This document shows positions 1 to 5,760 of a stretch of DNA of 5,829 nt, one piece after another. This stretch comes from an uncultured Rhodanobacteraceae bacterium (GTDB taxonomy: Bacteria > Pseudomonadota > Gammaproteobacteria > Xanthomonadales > Rhodanobacteraceae), in the NCBI GenBank assembly GCA_937902695.1, contig CALFNI010000265.1:1-5829 (forward strand). Reading direction: 5' to 3'. The position numbers and the translations under genes were made by a program. The notes beneath the pieces are model-generated. The model was not told the origin of the DNA. It was given only the letters and a program-made list of their open reading frames with translations, and did no database searches. Positions within the stretch are counted from its first letter, which is position 1. Every line of letters begins with the position of its first letter.

Positions 1-1220
1 TCAACGCGATCGTGCGCGACGCCGAAGGCCAGAAGATGTCGAAGTCGAAGGGCAACACGATCGATCCCCTGGATCTGATCGACGGCATCGACCTCGACGC
101 GCTCGTCAGGAAATCGACCGCGTCGCTGCTGATCCCGCAGGTGCGCGAGAAAGTCGAGAAGCGCATCCGCAAGGAATATCCCAACGGCATCGCGCCGGTC
201 GGCGCCGACGCGCTGCGCTTCACGTTCGCGGCGCTCGCGACGTACGGCCGCACGATCAACTTCGATCTCAAGCGCGCCGACGGCTACAAGAACTTCTGCA
301 ACAAACTCTGGAACGCGGCGCGCTTCGTGCTGATGAACACCGAAGGGTTCGCGGTGCCGCCGGGCCCGCACGCGCCGAAGACCGAAGCCGAGCGCTGGAT
401 CCTGACGCGGCTCGGCCGCACGCTCGCCGACGTCGAAGCGCATTTCGTGACCTATCGCTTCGACCTGCTCGCGCAGGCGCTGTACGAGTTCACGTGGAAC
501 GAGTTCTGCGACTGGTTCGTCGAGCTTTCGAAGCCGGCCTTGAACGGCGGGGACGCAGCGGCCGCCGGCTCGACGCGGCAAACGCTGCTCGTCGTGCTCG
601 AAATGCTGCTGCGCGCGCTGCATCCGATCATTCCGTTCGTGACGGAGGAAATCTGGCACGAGGTCGCGCCGAGGCTCGGCATCGGCGGCGACACGGTTTC
701 GACGCAAGCCTATCCGCGCGCGGCCGACGCGCCGTCCGACGATGCCGCGGAAGCGGAAATCGAATGGCTGAAGGCCGTGCTGACGCAGGTCCGCCGCATC
801 CGGAGCGAAATGAACATCGCGCCGAGCCGCGCGATCCCGCTGCTGTTCGCCGGCGGCGCTGCGAGCGATCGCGCGCGCGCCGCGAAGTTCGGCGACCCGA
901 TCGCCTTCCTCGCGCGCACCGACGCGCAGCGCTGGCTCGACGCCGGCGAGGCGGAGCCGGCCGCCGCGGCGGCCATCGTCGGCGAGATGAAGCTCCTGAT
1001 CCCGCTCGCGGGCCTCATCGACATCGATGCCGAGAAGGCGCGCCTTGCGCGCGAGATCAAGCGCATCGAAGGCGAAATCGAGAAGTCGGGCGCGAAGCTC
1101 GGCCGGTTCGGCCCGAACACGCCGGCAGCGGTCGTCGACCAGGAGAAGCAGCGGCTTTCCGAGTTCACGACGCTGCTCGGCGGATTGCGCGAGCAGCTCG
1201 GAAAGCTCGGCGTGCCCTGA
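1..1220 (+). CDS. valS: Valyl-tRNA synthetase, C-terminal part (5' end outside window)
   Basis: Class I aminoacyl-tRNA synthetase that charges tRNA-Val with valine in the cytoplasm. About 405 residues are visible; the full enzyme is usually about 950. The first complete codon is at position 3 and the frame is open to the left edge, so the GTG at 12 is internal. The KMSKS catalytic loop (ATP-binding signature) is at 33-47, within [13 protein letters not shown]. It is followed by the end of the catalytic domain ([26 protein letters not shown]), then the anticodon-binding domain from about [12 protein letters not shown] (near 387) with the typical [13 protein letters not shown] stretch. The charged C-terminal segment from about 1010 to the TGA at 1218-1220 ([20 protein letters not shown]) is the tRNA-binding coiled coil typical of ValRS. 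The reading is intact with no frameshift. The coiled coil and the [14 protein letters not shown] context separate it from IleRS and LeuRS. Confidence 0.97.
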   Translation, partial: NAIVRDAEGQKMSKSKGNTIDPLDLIDGIDLDALVRKSTASLLIPQVREKVEKRIRKEYPNGIAPVGADALRFTFAALATYGRTINFDLKRADGYKNFCNKLWNAARFVLMNTEGFAVPPGPHAPKTEAERWILTRLGRTLADVEAHFVTYRFDLLAQALYEFTWNEFCDWFVELSKPALNGGDAAAAGSTRQTLLVVLEMLLRALHPIIPFVTEEIWHEVAPRLGIGGDTVSTQAYPRAADAPSDDAAEAEIEWLKAVLTQVRRIRSEMNIAPSRAIPLLFAGGAASDRARAAKFGDPIAFLARTDAQRWLDAGEAEPAAAAAIVGEMKLLIPLAGLIDIDAEKARLAREIKRIEGEIEKSGAKLGRFGPNTPAAVVDQEKQRLSEFTTLLGGLREQLGKLGVP

Positions 1221-1230
1221 TCGCGGCCGG

Positions 1231-1236
1231 AGGAGA
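1231..1236 (+). promoter_or_regulatory. Ribosome binding site of the GFA-family gene
   Basis: AGGAGA lies 6 bases before the ATG at 1243, in the 22-bp gap after the valS stop. It fixes the start of the GFA-type gene against the longer upstream reading of the same frame, which runs back inside valS. Confidence 0.7.
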
Positions 1237-1242
1237 CGCAGC

Positions 1243-1635
1243 ATGGACCGATTCACCGGCGGTTGCCTTTGCGGCAACGTCCGCATCGTTGCGACCGGCC
1301 GACCGTACCGCGTCGGCATCTGCCACTGCCTCGACTGCCGCAAGATCCACGGCGCGCTCTTCCACGCATCGGCGATCTTTCCCGCCGACGCGGTGACGAT
1401 CGACGGAGAAACGCGCGACTACGCCGGGCGGTTCTTCTGTCCGCGCTGCGGATCGAGGGTGTTCGGACGGAGCGCCGACGAGATCGAAGTGAACCTCGGC
1501 TCGCTCGATGCGCCCGACCAGCTGATGCCGACCTACGAGCTCTGGACGATCCGCCGCGAGTCGTGGCTGCCGCCGTTTCCGCTCGCGCGGCGCTACGAAC
1601 GCGATCGCGAAGGGACGGGCCGCTCGGAAGGATGA
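1243..1635 (+). CDS. GFA / CENP-V-type zinc-binding protein
   Basis: A 130-residue protein of the Gfa-like family (glutathione-dependent formaldehyde-activating enzyme fold, also called the CENP-V/GFA domain). Visible zinc ligands are the CLC pair at residues 8-10 (GGCLCGNVR), the CHCLDC cluster at Cys27, Cys29 and Cys32 (CHCLDCRKIHG), and CPRCGS at Cys66 and Cys69. This is the full pattern for the two zinc sites of the family. The C-terminal part has a family-typical NLGSLD stretch and an ELWTIRRESWLP motif. The founding member was reported to condense formaldehyde with glutathione, but most homologues are uncharacterised, so substrate and role here are unknown. The start is ATG 1243, set by AGGAGA. 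It lies 22 bp after valS on the same strand and may be read through from it. Its stop is 1 bp from the stop of the convergent rimI gene. Confidence 0.9.
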   Translation: MDRFTGGCLCGNVRIVATGRPYRVGICHCLDCRKIHGALFHASAIFPADAVTIDGETRDYAGRFFCPRCGSRVFGRSADEIEVNLGSLDAPDQLMPTYELWTIRRESWLPPFPLARRYERDREGTGRSEG

Positions 1636-1636
1636 G

Positions 1637-2110
1637 CTAGGACTCGAGCATTTCCATCGCCATCACGACGGCATCCTCGCGGCCGCGCCTGGCCGGATAG
1701 TAGTTCGGCCGCCGGCCGATCTCGTTGAAGCCCATCGACTCGTACAGCGCGATTGCGCGCGGGTTCGACGGACGCACTTCGAGGAACACGCGCTCCGCGT
1801 GATGCCAGCGCGCGAGGTCGAGAAGGCGCAGCACGATGCGCTTGCCGTAGCCGCGGCGCTGCTCGCCCGGCGCGACGCAGACGTTGAGCACGTGCGCCTC
1901 GCGCGCCGCGCACGAAAGGATGCCGTAACCGACGATCTCGGCGGGCCGCGACAGCACCCAGCAGTCGTAACCGGCGCGCAGGCAGTCGTTGAAGATGCCG
2001 TGCGTCCACGGGAACGGATACGCGGCCATCTCGATCGCGGCGACGCTCTCGAGATCTTCCGCGCGCATCGGCCGGAAGTTCGGAAACGGTTCCTTGAGGA
2101 TGGCGACCAC
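1637..2110 (-). CDS. rimI: Ribosomal protein bS18 N-alanine acetyltransferase RimI (GNAT family)
   Basis: A 157-residue GNAT N-acetyltransferase that uses acetyl-CoA to acetylate the N-terminal alanine of ribosomal protein S18. Acetyl-CoA-binding motif A is at residues 78-93 (CVAPGEQRRGYGKRIV, the RxxGxG/A type). The RimI-specific block follows: LEVRPSNPRAIALYESMGFN, then RRPNYYP and GREDAVVM. Glu111 and Tyr123 match E. coli/Salmonella RimI Glu103 and Tyr115, reported as the general base and acid. The N-terminal FPWTHGIF matches the FPW motif around the substrate site. The start is GTG (complement of 2108-2110), preceded by a good AGGGA-type ribosome site; the ATG at residue 15 would cut into the first strand. 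The gene before it on this strand is holD-like, 105 bp away, as in the E. coli holD-rimI pair. The 3' end nearly meets the convergent GFA gene. Confidence 0.93.
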   Translation of the reverse strand: MVAILKEPFPNFRPMRAEDLESVAAIEMAAYPFPWTHGIFNDCLRAGYDCWVLSRPAEIVGYGILSCAAREAHVLNVCVAPGEQRRGYGKRIVLRLLDLARWHHAERVFLEVRPSNPRAIALYESMGFNEIGRRPNYYPARRGREDAVVMAMEMLES

Positions 2111-2114
2111 GTTC

Positions 2115-2120
2115 TTCCCT
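2115..2120 (-). promoter_or_regulatory. Ribosome binding site supporting the GTG start of rimI
   Basis: On the minus strand AGGGAA precedes the GTG start with 4 bases between. No comparable site precedes the in-frame ATG 14 codons later, so this site decides the start. Confidence 0.6.
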
Positions 2121-2138
2121 GCCTGCGATCTCGTTCGC

Positions 2139-2203
2139 TGCCGGCCCCCGCCGGCCTTAGGACAGGCGCCTTGCCGGCGCCGACCCGACCGATATGCCGG
2201 TCG
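2139..2203 (-). other. Cluster of three short inverted repeats in the holD-rimI gap
   Basis: The 105-bp gap between the holD-like stop and the rimI start holds three potential stem-loops in a row: GCCGGC / GCCGGC at 2140-2145 and 2150-2155 with a 4-base loop; GGCGCC / GGCGCC at 2165-2170 and 2176-2181; and GACCG / CGGTC at 2187-2191 and 2198-2202. None is followed by a T-run on the minus strand, so they are not clear intrinsic terminators. They could fold in the leader of rimI mRNA, mark a processing site, or simply reflect high GC. Function unknown. Confidence 0.3.
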
Positions 2204-2215
2204 CGGCCGCCCGTG

Positions 2216-2662
2216 TCAACCTCCCGGGTTCGAAAGCGCGCGCGCGAGCCGTTTCAGCTCGCTCCATAGCGCCCGTTTCGCCGCGACACTGCCCGCGACG
2301 TCGGCGGGCTCCGCCGCGCCGACCCATTCGATCTTGCGGCGTTCGGCCGGCAGCGCGGCCTCGATTTCCCGCGCGAGCGGCGCGCCGAACACGACGAGCC
2401 CGCCCGCGTCCCCGGCTCGTGCGACATCGGGCGCGATCGTGGCCTCGACGCGCGCGAACGCGAGCGCCCGCGCGACCCCGGCGAGCAGCGCATGCGGTGA
2501 CGCGCCTGCGTCGCGCGCGATCAGCGCGACGCGCGCGCGCCGATGCGCCGGCCCTGCCGATGCATGCATGCGCCCGCCGGATGCGGCGGCGCGCCGACTG
2601 CGCGGCAGGTAGAGTGCGAACCCCATTTCCTCGAGGCGCGCGCGGCTCGCATCATCCCGCAT
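2216..2662 (-). CDS. holD: HolD-like protein, probable DNA polymerase III psi subunit
   Basis: A 148-residue soluble protein that I assign, with caution, to the psi subunit of the DNA polymerase III clamp loader, which links chi (HolC) and SSB to the gamma/tau complex. From remembered E. coli HolD three blocks line up in order: LEEMGFALYLPR (residues 10-21) with LQQLGITQWSLRRP; RVALIARD (44-51) with VRLVMVAND; and SVAAKRALWSEL (125-136) with NPTARAALWQQI near the C terminus. Total length (148 against about 137) and gene order before rimI also agree. The Ala/Arg-rich stretch at residues 22-43 replaces the usual linker and looks low-complexity. The start is ATG 2662, with AGGGAG 6 bases upstream; a longer in-frame reading to 2734 lies inside the lipoprotein gene and has no support. 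It overlaps the lipoprotein stop by 11 bp, suggesting translational coupling. Known HolD proteins diverge strongly, so a lineage-specific unknown protein remains possible. Confidence 0.6.
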   Translation of the reverse strand: MRDDASRARLEEMGFALYLPRSRRAAASGGRMHASAGPAHRRARVALIARDAGASPHALLAGVARALAFARVEATIAPDVARAGDAGGLVVFGAPLAREIEAALPAERRKIEWVGAAEPADVAGSVAAKRALWSELKRLARALSNPGG

Positions 2663-3275
2663 GCAGCTCTCCCTGCTTGCGAAGATCGGCGTAGAAGGCG
2701 GCGAACACCTGGTCGAGCGCGGCCCCGTACGCATCGACGGTGGCGCGCATCGTCGCGTCGGCGGCAGGCTTCTCGGCGCGGTAGTAATCGTCGAGCATCG
2801 GGATCCCGCTTTCGTCGTCGGCGCGAAGTTTCAGCGCGACCGTCGCGGTGAACCCGCCCGCCGCGTTCGGCGCGCGATCGAAGCGCAGGATGATGCCGGA
2901 GATGCGGATCGACGGTCGGCTCGCCGGCAACTCGTCGGTGACCCCGGCCGCGACACTCGTCTTGCGCAGCTGCTCGATCAGGCGCCGCTGCAGCACGCGC
3001 GTCGGCGGATCGGTCCAGAGCTGGTAGTGATACTGGCGCAATTCCTGCGCGCCGGCGTCCGTCGCGTAGATCAGCGCCTGGTCGCCGTAGAGCCCGTCGG
3101 CCGCGAACACGTCGACCACGATGTCGCCGAAGAGCGGCTTCGGCGCCGCTTCGAGCGGCTCCGGCCGCGGCAGGCGGTAGTAGGTGAAATCGGGCACCGT
3201 CGGCGCGCTGCACGCGGCGAGCGCGACGGTCGCGATCAGCGAGAAGACGGCATGTGCGATCGGGCGCGCGTTCAT
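2652..3275 (-). CDS. ABC-type transport auxiliary lipoprotein (PqiC/DUF330 family)
   Basis: A 207-residue outer-envelope lipoprotein of the ABC_trans_aux family that partners MCE transporters. The N terminus is a signal peptide ending in the lipobox LAAC, with the lipidated Cys at residue 22 and Ser at +2, which favours sorting to the outer membrane. The mature domain shows the family pattern YYRLPRPEP (about 32-40), then DQALIYATDAGAQELRQYHY (65-84) and LWTDPPTRVLQRRLIEQLR (86-104). An RISGIILRFDR strand and a C-terminal amphipathic helix (ALDQVFAAFYADLRKQ) follow. It probably receives or passes lipid at the outer membrane end of the system. The start is ATG at 3275 with AGGAAGG 6 bases upstream. 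It overlaps the MCE gene stop as ATGA (4 bp) and its own stop overlaps the next gene by 11 bp. Confidence 0.88.
   Translation of the reverse strand: MNARPIAHAVFSLIATVALAACSAPTVPDFTYYRLPRPEPLEAAPKPLFGDIVVDVFAADGLYGDQALIYATDAGAQELRQYHYQLWTDPPTRVLQRRLIEQLRKTSVAAGVTDELPASRPSIRISGIILRFDRAPNAAGGFTATVALKLRADDESGIPMLDDYYRAEKPAADATMRATVDAYGAALDQVFAAFYADLRKQGELHAG
2669..2674 (-). promoter_or_regulatory. Ribosome binding site of the holD-like gene
   Basis: AGGGAG on the minus strand, 6 bases before ATG 2662, inside the end of the lipoprotein gene. It selects the 148-residue start over the longer in-frame reading. Confidence 0.65.
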
Positions 3276-4207
3276 TGCGGACCTTCCTCGACCTTGTCGG
3301 CCTTCGGCGCGACGATGAGGCGATTCGGATGCGAGCGGATCTCGCGGCTGAACTCGTCGAGGTTGCGGCTCGACGATTCGAGATGGTGCGTGATGACGTC
3401 CATGCGCGCCGACAGCGCGCCGAGCACGCTCGCCAGATCCTGCACCGACGCGCGCAGGTCCGGACGGTTTTCCTTCGCGATCGCGGCGATCTCGCCGAGC
3501 GCCTGGTCGAGCGTCTCGCGCGTCTTGCGCAATTCGGTGCTGAGCCTGGAGACTTCGGTCAGCGTCTTGGCGATCTCGGCGCGGTTCTCGGGATTGAGGA
3601 CATCGTTGAGCGAGGCCGACGCGACGTTCAGTCGATCGAGCAGCACGCGCGTCTGCTCGAGGATCACCGGCGTCTTCTCGTCGATCGTGCCGGTGATCGA
3701 GTCGACGCGCGCCGTCAGCGTCCGGATCAGCGGCGTGATCTGGTTGCGCGTCAGCTCGCTGATCTGGCCGGCGAGCTCGTTCATCGCGGCGAAGATGTCG
3801 GCGCCCTCGACGCCCTTGAGCTCGCCGCCGGGCGCGAGCATGTCCTTGCTCGCGCCTTCGCTGATGCCGACCGAAACATCGGCGAGGAGGCCCGTCGACT
3901 GGAGTCGCGCCGGGCTGTCCTTCGGAATCGGCCAGTCGCGGCGGATGTCGAGCTCGACCTTGTAGCGCGTGCCCTCGGCCGTGCGCTCGGGCGTGACGCC
4001 GCCGACCTGGCCGATGCGATAGCCCTGATAGAAGATCGGGGCGCCGTAACGCAGGCCGGTCACGTTGCGGTAGTGCACGACATAGCCGGTCGTCGCGCCG
4101 CTCCTGCCGGTGATCAGCGCGAGGCCGATCAGCAACAGCACGATTGCAGCGAGGACGACGGCGCCGACCAGCGTGTAATTGACGGTATCGCGTCTCACAG
4201 CCTGCAT
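3272..4207 (-). CDS. MCE-domain (MlaD-type) lipid transport protein
   Basis: A 311-residue inner-membrane-anchored periplasmic substrate-binding subunit of an Mla-like ABC lipid transporter. It has a short cytoplasmic N terminus, one membrane segment at about residues 12-32 (LVGAVVLAAIVLLLIGLALI), and a single MCE domain at about 40-118. The MCE signature is GLRYGAPIFYQGYRIGQVGG at 51-70. A long helical region (about 135-290) follows, with heptad-like stretches such as ISELTRNQITPLIRTLTARV; in related proteins such helices form a needle or tunnel from a hexameric ring. It is longer than E. coli MlaD (about 183 residues) and shorter than PqiB or LetB, fitting the single-MCE class that works with a lipoprotein. 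The IRSHPNRLIV end is typical of that class. The ATG at 4207 lacks a clear ribosome site (G-rich GGGTTGGGGG directly before it), which may reflect the repeat element nearby. The stop overlaps the lipoprotein start (ATGA). Confidence 0.92.
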   Translation of the reverse strand: MQAVRRDTVNYTLVGAVVLAAIVLLLIGLALITGRSGATTGYVVHYRNVTGLRYGAPIFYQGYRIGQVGGVTPERTAEGTRYKVELDIRRDWPIPKDSPARLQSTGLLADVSVGISEGASKDMLAPGGELKGVEGADIFAAMNELAGQISELTRNQITPLIRTLTARVDSITGTIDEKTPVILEQTRVLLDRLNVASASLNDVLNPENRAEIAKTLTEVSRLSTELRKTRETLDQALGEIAAIAKENRPDLRASVQDLASVLGALSARMDVITHHLESSSRNLDEFSREIRSHPNRLIVAPKADKVEEGPQ

Positions 4208-4217
4208 CCCCCCAACC

Positions 4218-4298
4218 CGTCACTCCCGCGAAAGCGGGAATCCATTTCGCTCCACCGAGCGGAAAGCACAGTGGATTCCCGTTGTCGCGGGAATGACG
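4218..4298. repeat. REPIN/MITE-like inverted repeat element (double hairpin)
   Basis: Two 28-base units in inverted orientation, 4218-4245 and 4271-4298, match at 24 of 28 positions by hand. Each is itself a hairpin: TCCCGC-GAAA-GCGGGA at 4224-4239, and ATTCCCG / CGGGAAT at 4275-4281 and 4288-4294. The 25-base spacer also folds partly (TTCGCTC / GAGCGGAA). The core CGTCATTCCCGCGAAAGCGG resembles repeats dispersed through many proteobacterial genomes. It fills most of the 110-bp gap between the ATPase stop and the MCE gene start. As RNA it would form either two hairpins or one long stem, and could protect or cleave the message or change the ATPase/MCE ratio. It could also be a non-autonomous mobile element. 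Confidence 0.85.
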
Positions 4299-4317
4299 CC
4301 CCGAGGCCGGGACTTTA

Positions 4318-5121
4318 TCAGGCCTCTTCCTCGGTGAGGCGTTTCAGGTACGCATCGGCGTCGACGTGGATCTCGCGCGGCCGCCGGTTCAGGAGGTCCT
4401 GGATGCGTTCGTTGTCGGCCGCGCGCACGGCCGCGACCGTGCCGGTCATCAGGATTTCGCCCTGATCGAGCACGGTGATCGTATCGGCGATCTTGAATGC
4501 GCTCTCGAGCTCGTGCGTGACGACGACGATCGTCATGCGCAGCGCATCGCGCAATCGGAGGATCAGCTCGTCGAGCTCGGCCGAGACGACCGGATCGAGA
4601 CCGGCCGACGGCTCGTCGAAGAAGAGGAGCTTCGGATCCATCGCGATCGCCCGCGCGAGCGCCGCGCGCTTGACCATGCCGCCCGAGAGCTGGCTCGGCA
4701 TCAGGTCCTGGAATCCGCCCAGATTGACCACCTCGAGCTTGAGCCGGCTCATGATGCGGATCGTCGAGGGATCGAGCGTCGTGTGCTCGCGCAGCGGCAG
4801 CGCGACGTTCTCGCCGACGGTCAGCGACGTCAGCAATGCTCCGCCCTGGAACGAGACGCCGATGCGCCGGTGCAGGTCGAGCATCTCCCGATCGCTCGCG
4901 GCGCGCAGATCGACGCCGAGCAGCTTGACGGTGCCGCTGACCGGACGCTGCAGGCCGAGCAGGTGGCGCAGCAGCGTCGACTTGCCCGAGCCCGATCCGC
5001 CCATGATCACGCGGATCTCGCCCGGGTTCACCGAGAAATCGATGCCGTGCAGCACGCGGCGGCGGCCGTACCAGGCTTCGAGCTTTTCGACTTCGATCAG
5101 GGGCGCGGCGGACGCGTTCAT
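4318..5121 (-). CDS. ABC transporter ATP-binding protein, MlaF type
   Basis: A 267-residue cytoplasmic ATPase that would power lipid movement through an MCE transporter with an MlaE-type permease. All nucleotide-binding motifs are intact: Walker A GGSGSGKST (41-49), Q-loop Gln92 in SFQGGALLTSLTVGENV (a stretch typical of MlaF-type ATPases), signature LSGGM (145-149), Walker B LLFFDEP (165-171), D-loop AGLDP (173-177) and H-loop His203. The C-terminal tail (about 235-267) extends past the fold and ends in TEEEA; MlaF uses a similar tail for dimer contacts. ATG 5121 is the natural N terminus (LIEVEKLEAWYGRRRVL). No clear ribosome site precedes it, and the antitoxin stop is only 5 bp upstream, so translation may depend on coupling to the antitoxin gene. 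The permease gene that normally precedes or follows it is absent from the window. Confidence 0.93.
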   Translation of the reverse strand: MNASAAPLIEVEKLEAWYGRRRVLHGIDFSVNPGEIRVIMGGSGSGKSTLLRHLLGLQRPVSGTVKLLGVDLRAASDREMLDLHRRIGVSFQGGALLTSLTVGENVALPLREHTTLDPSTIRIMSRLKLEVVNLGGFQDLMPSQLSGGMVKRAALARAIAMDPKLLFFDEPSAGLDPVVSAELDELILRLRDALRMTIVVVTHELESAFKIADTITVLDQGEILMTGTVAAVRAADNERIQDLLNRRPREIHVDADAYLKRLTEEEA

Positions 5122-5126
5122 CGCGA

Positions 5127-5474
5127 TCAGGCAACGCGGCGATGCTTGAGTGCGCCTCGCACGCGGCGCTGCGGCGCGACGGAGACCCGAAGACCAAATG
5201 CGCCAAGGATGCTCGTCAGCGTGTCATAACGCGGATTGCCTTTCTCGCTGAGCGTTCGATACAGCGTTTCCCGGCTGAGGCCCGTGCGCTCGGCTAGCGC
5301 GGCGAGCCCGCCCATCGCATCCGCGACGGTGCGCAACGCGACCGGCATCGCGCGCGGATCGCCGTCTTCGAGTACGGCTTCGAGATAGGCCGCGATGTCG
5401 TGCCCGTTGCGAAGATGATCAGCGACGCGAAACGGTGCGCTCGCTGCGGTCTTTGTAGTCTTGCCAGTACTCAT
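5127..5474 (-). CDS. Antitoxin of HI1420 type (HTH addiction-module antidote)
   Basis: A 115-residue DNA-binding antitoxin of the HI1420-like family, paired with the toxin gene just before it. It shows the family pattern in order: FRVADHL (15-21), DIAAYLEAVLEDGDP (26-40), a helix-turn-helix region from ALAERTGLSRETLYRTLSEK (59-78), and NPRYDTLTSILGAFGLRVSV (80-99). A basic tail (QRRVRGALKHRR) follows. It should neutralise the toxin and repress the shared promoter. The ATG at 5474 lies inside the toxin gene, a 56-bp overlap, preceded by a weak GAGA ribosome site. Its TGA is 5 bp before the ABC ATPase start. Base composition looks less GC-rich than the transporter genes, which fits acquisition as a module. 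Confidence 0.9.
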   Translation of the reverse strand: MSTGKTTKTAASAPFRVADHLRNGHDIAAYLEAVLEDGDPRAMPVALRTVADAMGGLAALAERTGLSRETLYRTLSEKGNPRYDTLTSILGAFGLRVSVAPQRRVRGALKHRRVA

Positions 5475-5760
5475 GCGCTGTCTCGATATCCTGGCTCTGC
5501 TTCCGTTTGTCGCCGCCGCACAACAGGATCACGAGCTCGTTGCCGTGCGTCGCACAATAGATTCTGTAGCCCGGCCCGTAATCGATACGCAACTCGAAGA
5601 CGCCTTGTCCCACCGGTTTCCAGTCGCCACGTAGACCTATGGCCAATCGATCGATCCGTGCCAGGACGCGAGAACGCGCCGATCGGTCGCGAAGCGCTTC
5701 GATCCATTCACTGAGAGGACGGCGCCCGTCTCGCGTCCGGTACTCTCTGACTTCAAGCAT
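5419..5760 (-). CDS. RelE/HigB-like toxin of HI1419 type (addiction-module killer protein)
   Basis: A 113-residue toxin of the phage Gp49-like/HI1419 branch of the RelE/ParE superfamily, whose studied relatives mostly cleave mRNA at the ribosome. The diagnostic block is intact: PLSEWIEALRDRSARSRVLA (15-34), KPVGQGVFELRIDYGPGYRI (48-67), then LLCGGDKRKQSQDIETAHEY (79-98). Conserved Arg58 in FELRIDYGPGYR and Lys85/Lys87 in GGDKRK are the expected basic residues. The toxin gene comes first and the antitoxin second, the opposite of the classical relBE order but normal for this family. ATG 5760 is the first start, with an AGG about 7 bases upstream. No frameshift is seen, so the pair appears functional. 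The target cannot be told from sequence. Confidence 0.9.
   Translation of the reverse strand: MLEVREYRTRDGRRPLSEWIEALRDRSARSRVLARIDRLAIGLRGDWKPVGQGVFELRIDYGPGYRIYCATHGNELVILLCGGDKRKQSQDIETAHEYWQDYKDRSERTVSRR

Noticed and set aside
12..14. GTG at 12 as a start codon of a shorter synthetase
   Set aside because: The frame stays open to the window edge and the conserved residues before KMSKS continue through it; it is an internal valine of valS.
494..1396. A 300-codon plus-strand open frame across the valS end
   Set aside because: Arg/Ala-rich composition with no domain; it is the +1 shadow of valS and the GFA gene in GC-rich DNA.
2530..2571. GC-alternating run and TGCATGCATG palindrome, possible Z-DNA or protein-binding site
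   Set aside because: It lies in the Ala/Arg-rich linker codons of the holD-like gene and is explained by codon bias; no second copy nearby.
2663..2734. N-terminal extension of the holD-like protein to 172 residues
   Set aside because: The extra 24 codons lie inside the lipoprotein gene, lack a ribosome site and are low-complexity; ATG 2662 has AGGAG-like AGGGAG at the right distance.
2652..4223. A single 523-codon minus-strand open frame
   Set aside because: Only its last 208 codons (the lipoprotein, from ATG 3275) are coding. The upstream part is an Arg-rich out-of-frame shadow of the MCE gene, so this is not a fusion protein.
4218..4298. Reading the paired repeats as a CRISPR array or an intrinsic terminator of the ATPase gene
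   Set aside because: The units are inverted rather than direct and only two occur, so it is not CRISPR. Neither hairpin is followed by a T-run on the minus strand, so a Rho-independent terminator is not supported.
2661..4465. Long plus-strand open frames opposite the lipoprotein, MCE and ATPase genes
   Set aside because: They read antisense to clear family members with intact motifs, have no ribosome sites, and their protein composition is Arg/Asp/Val-biased as expected of shadows.
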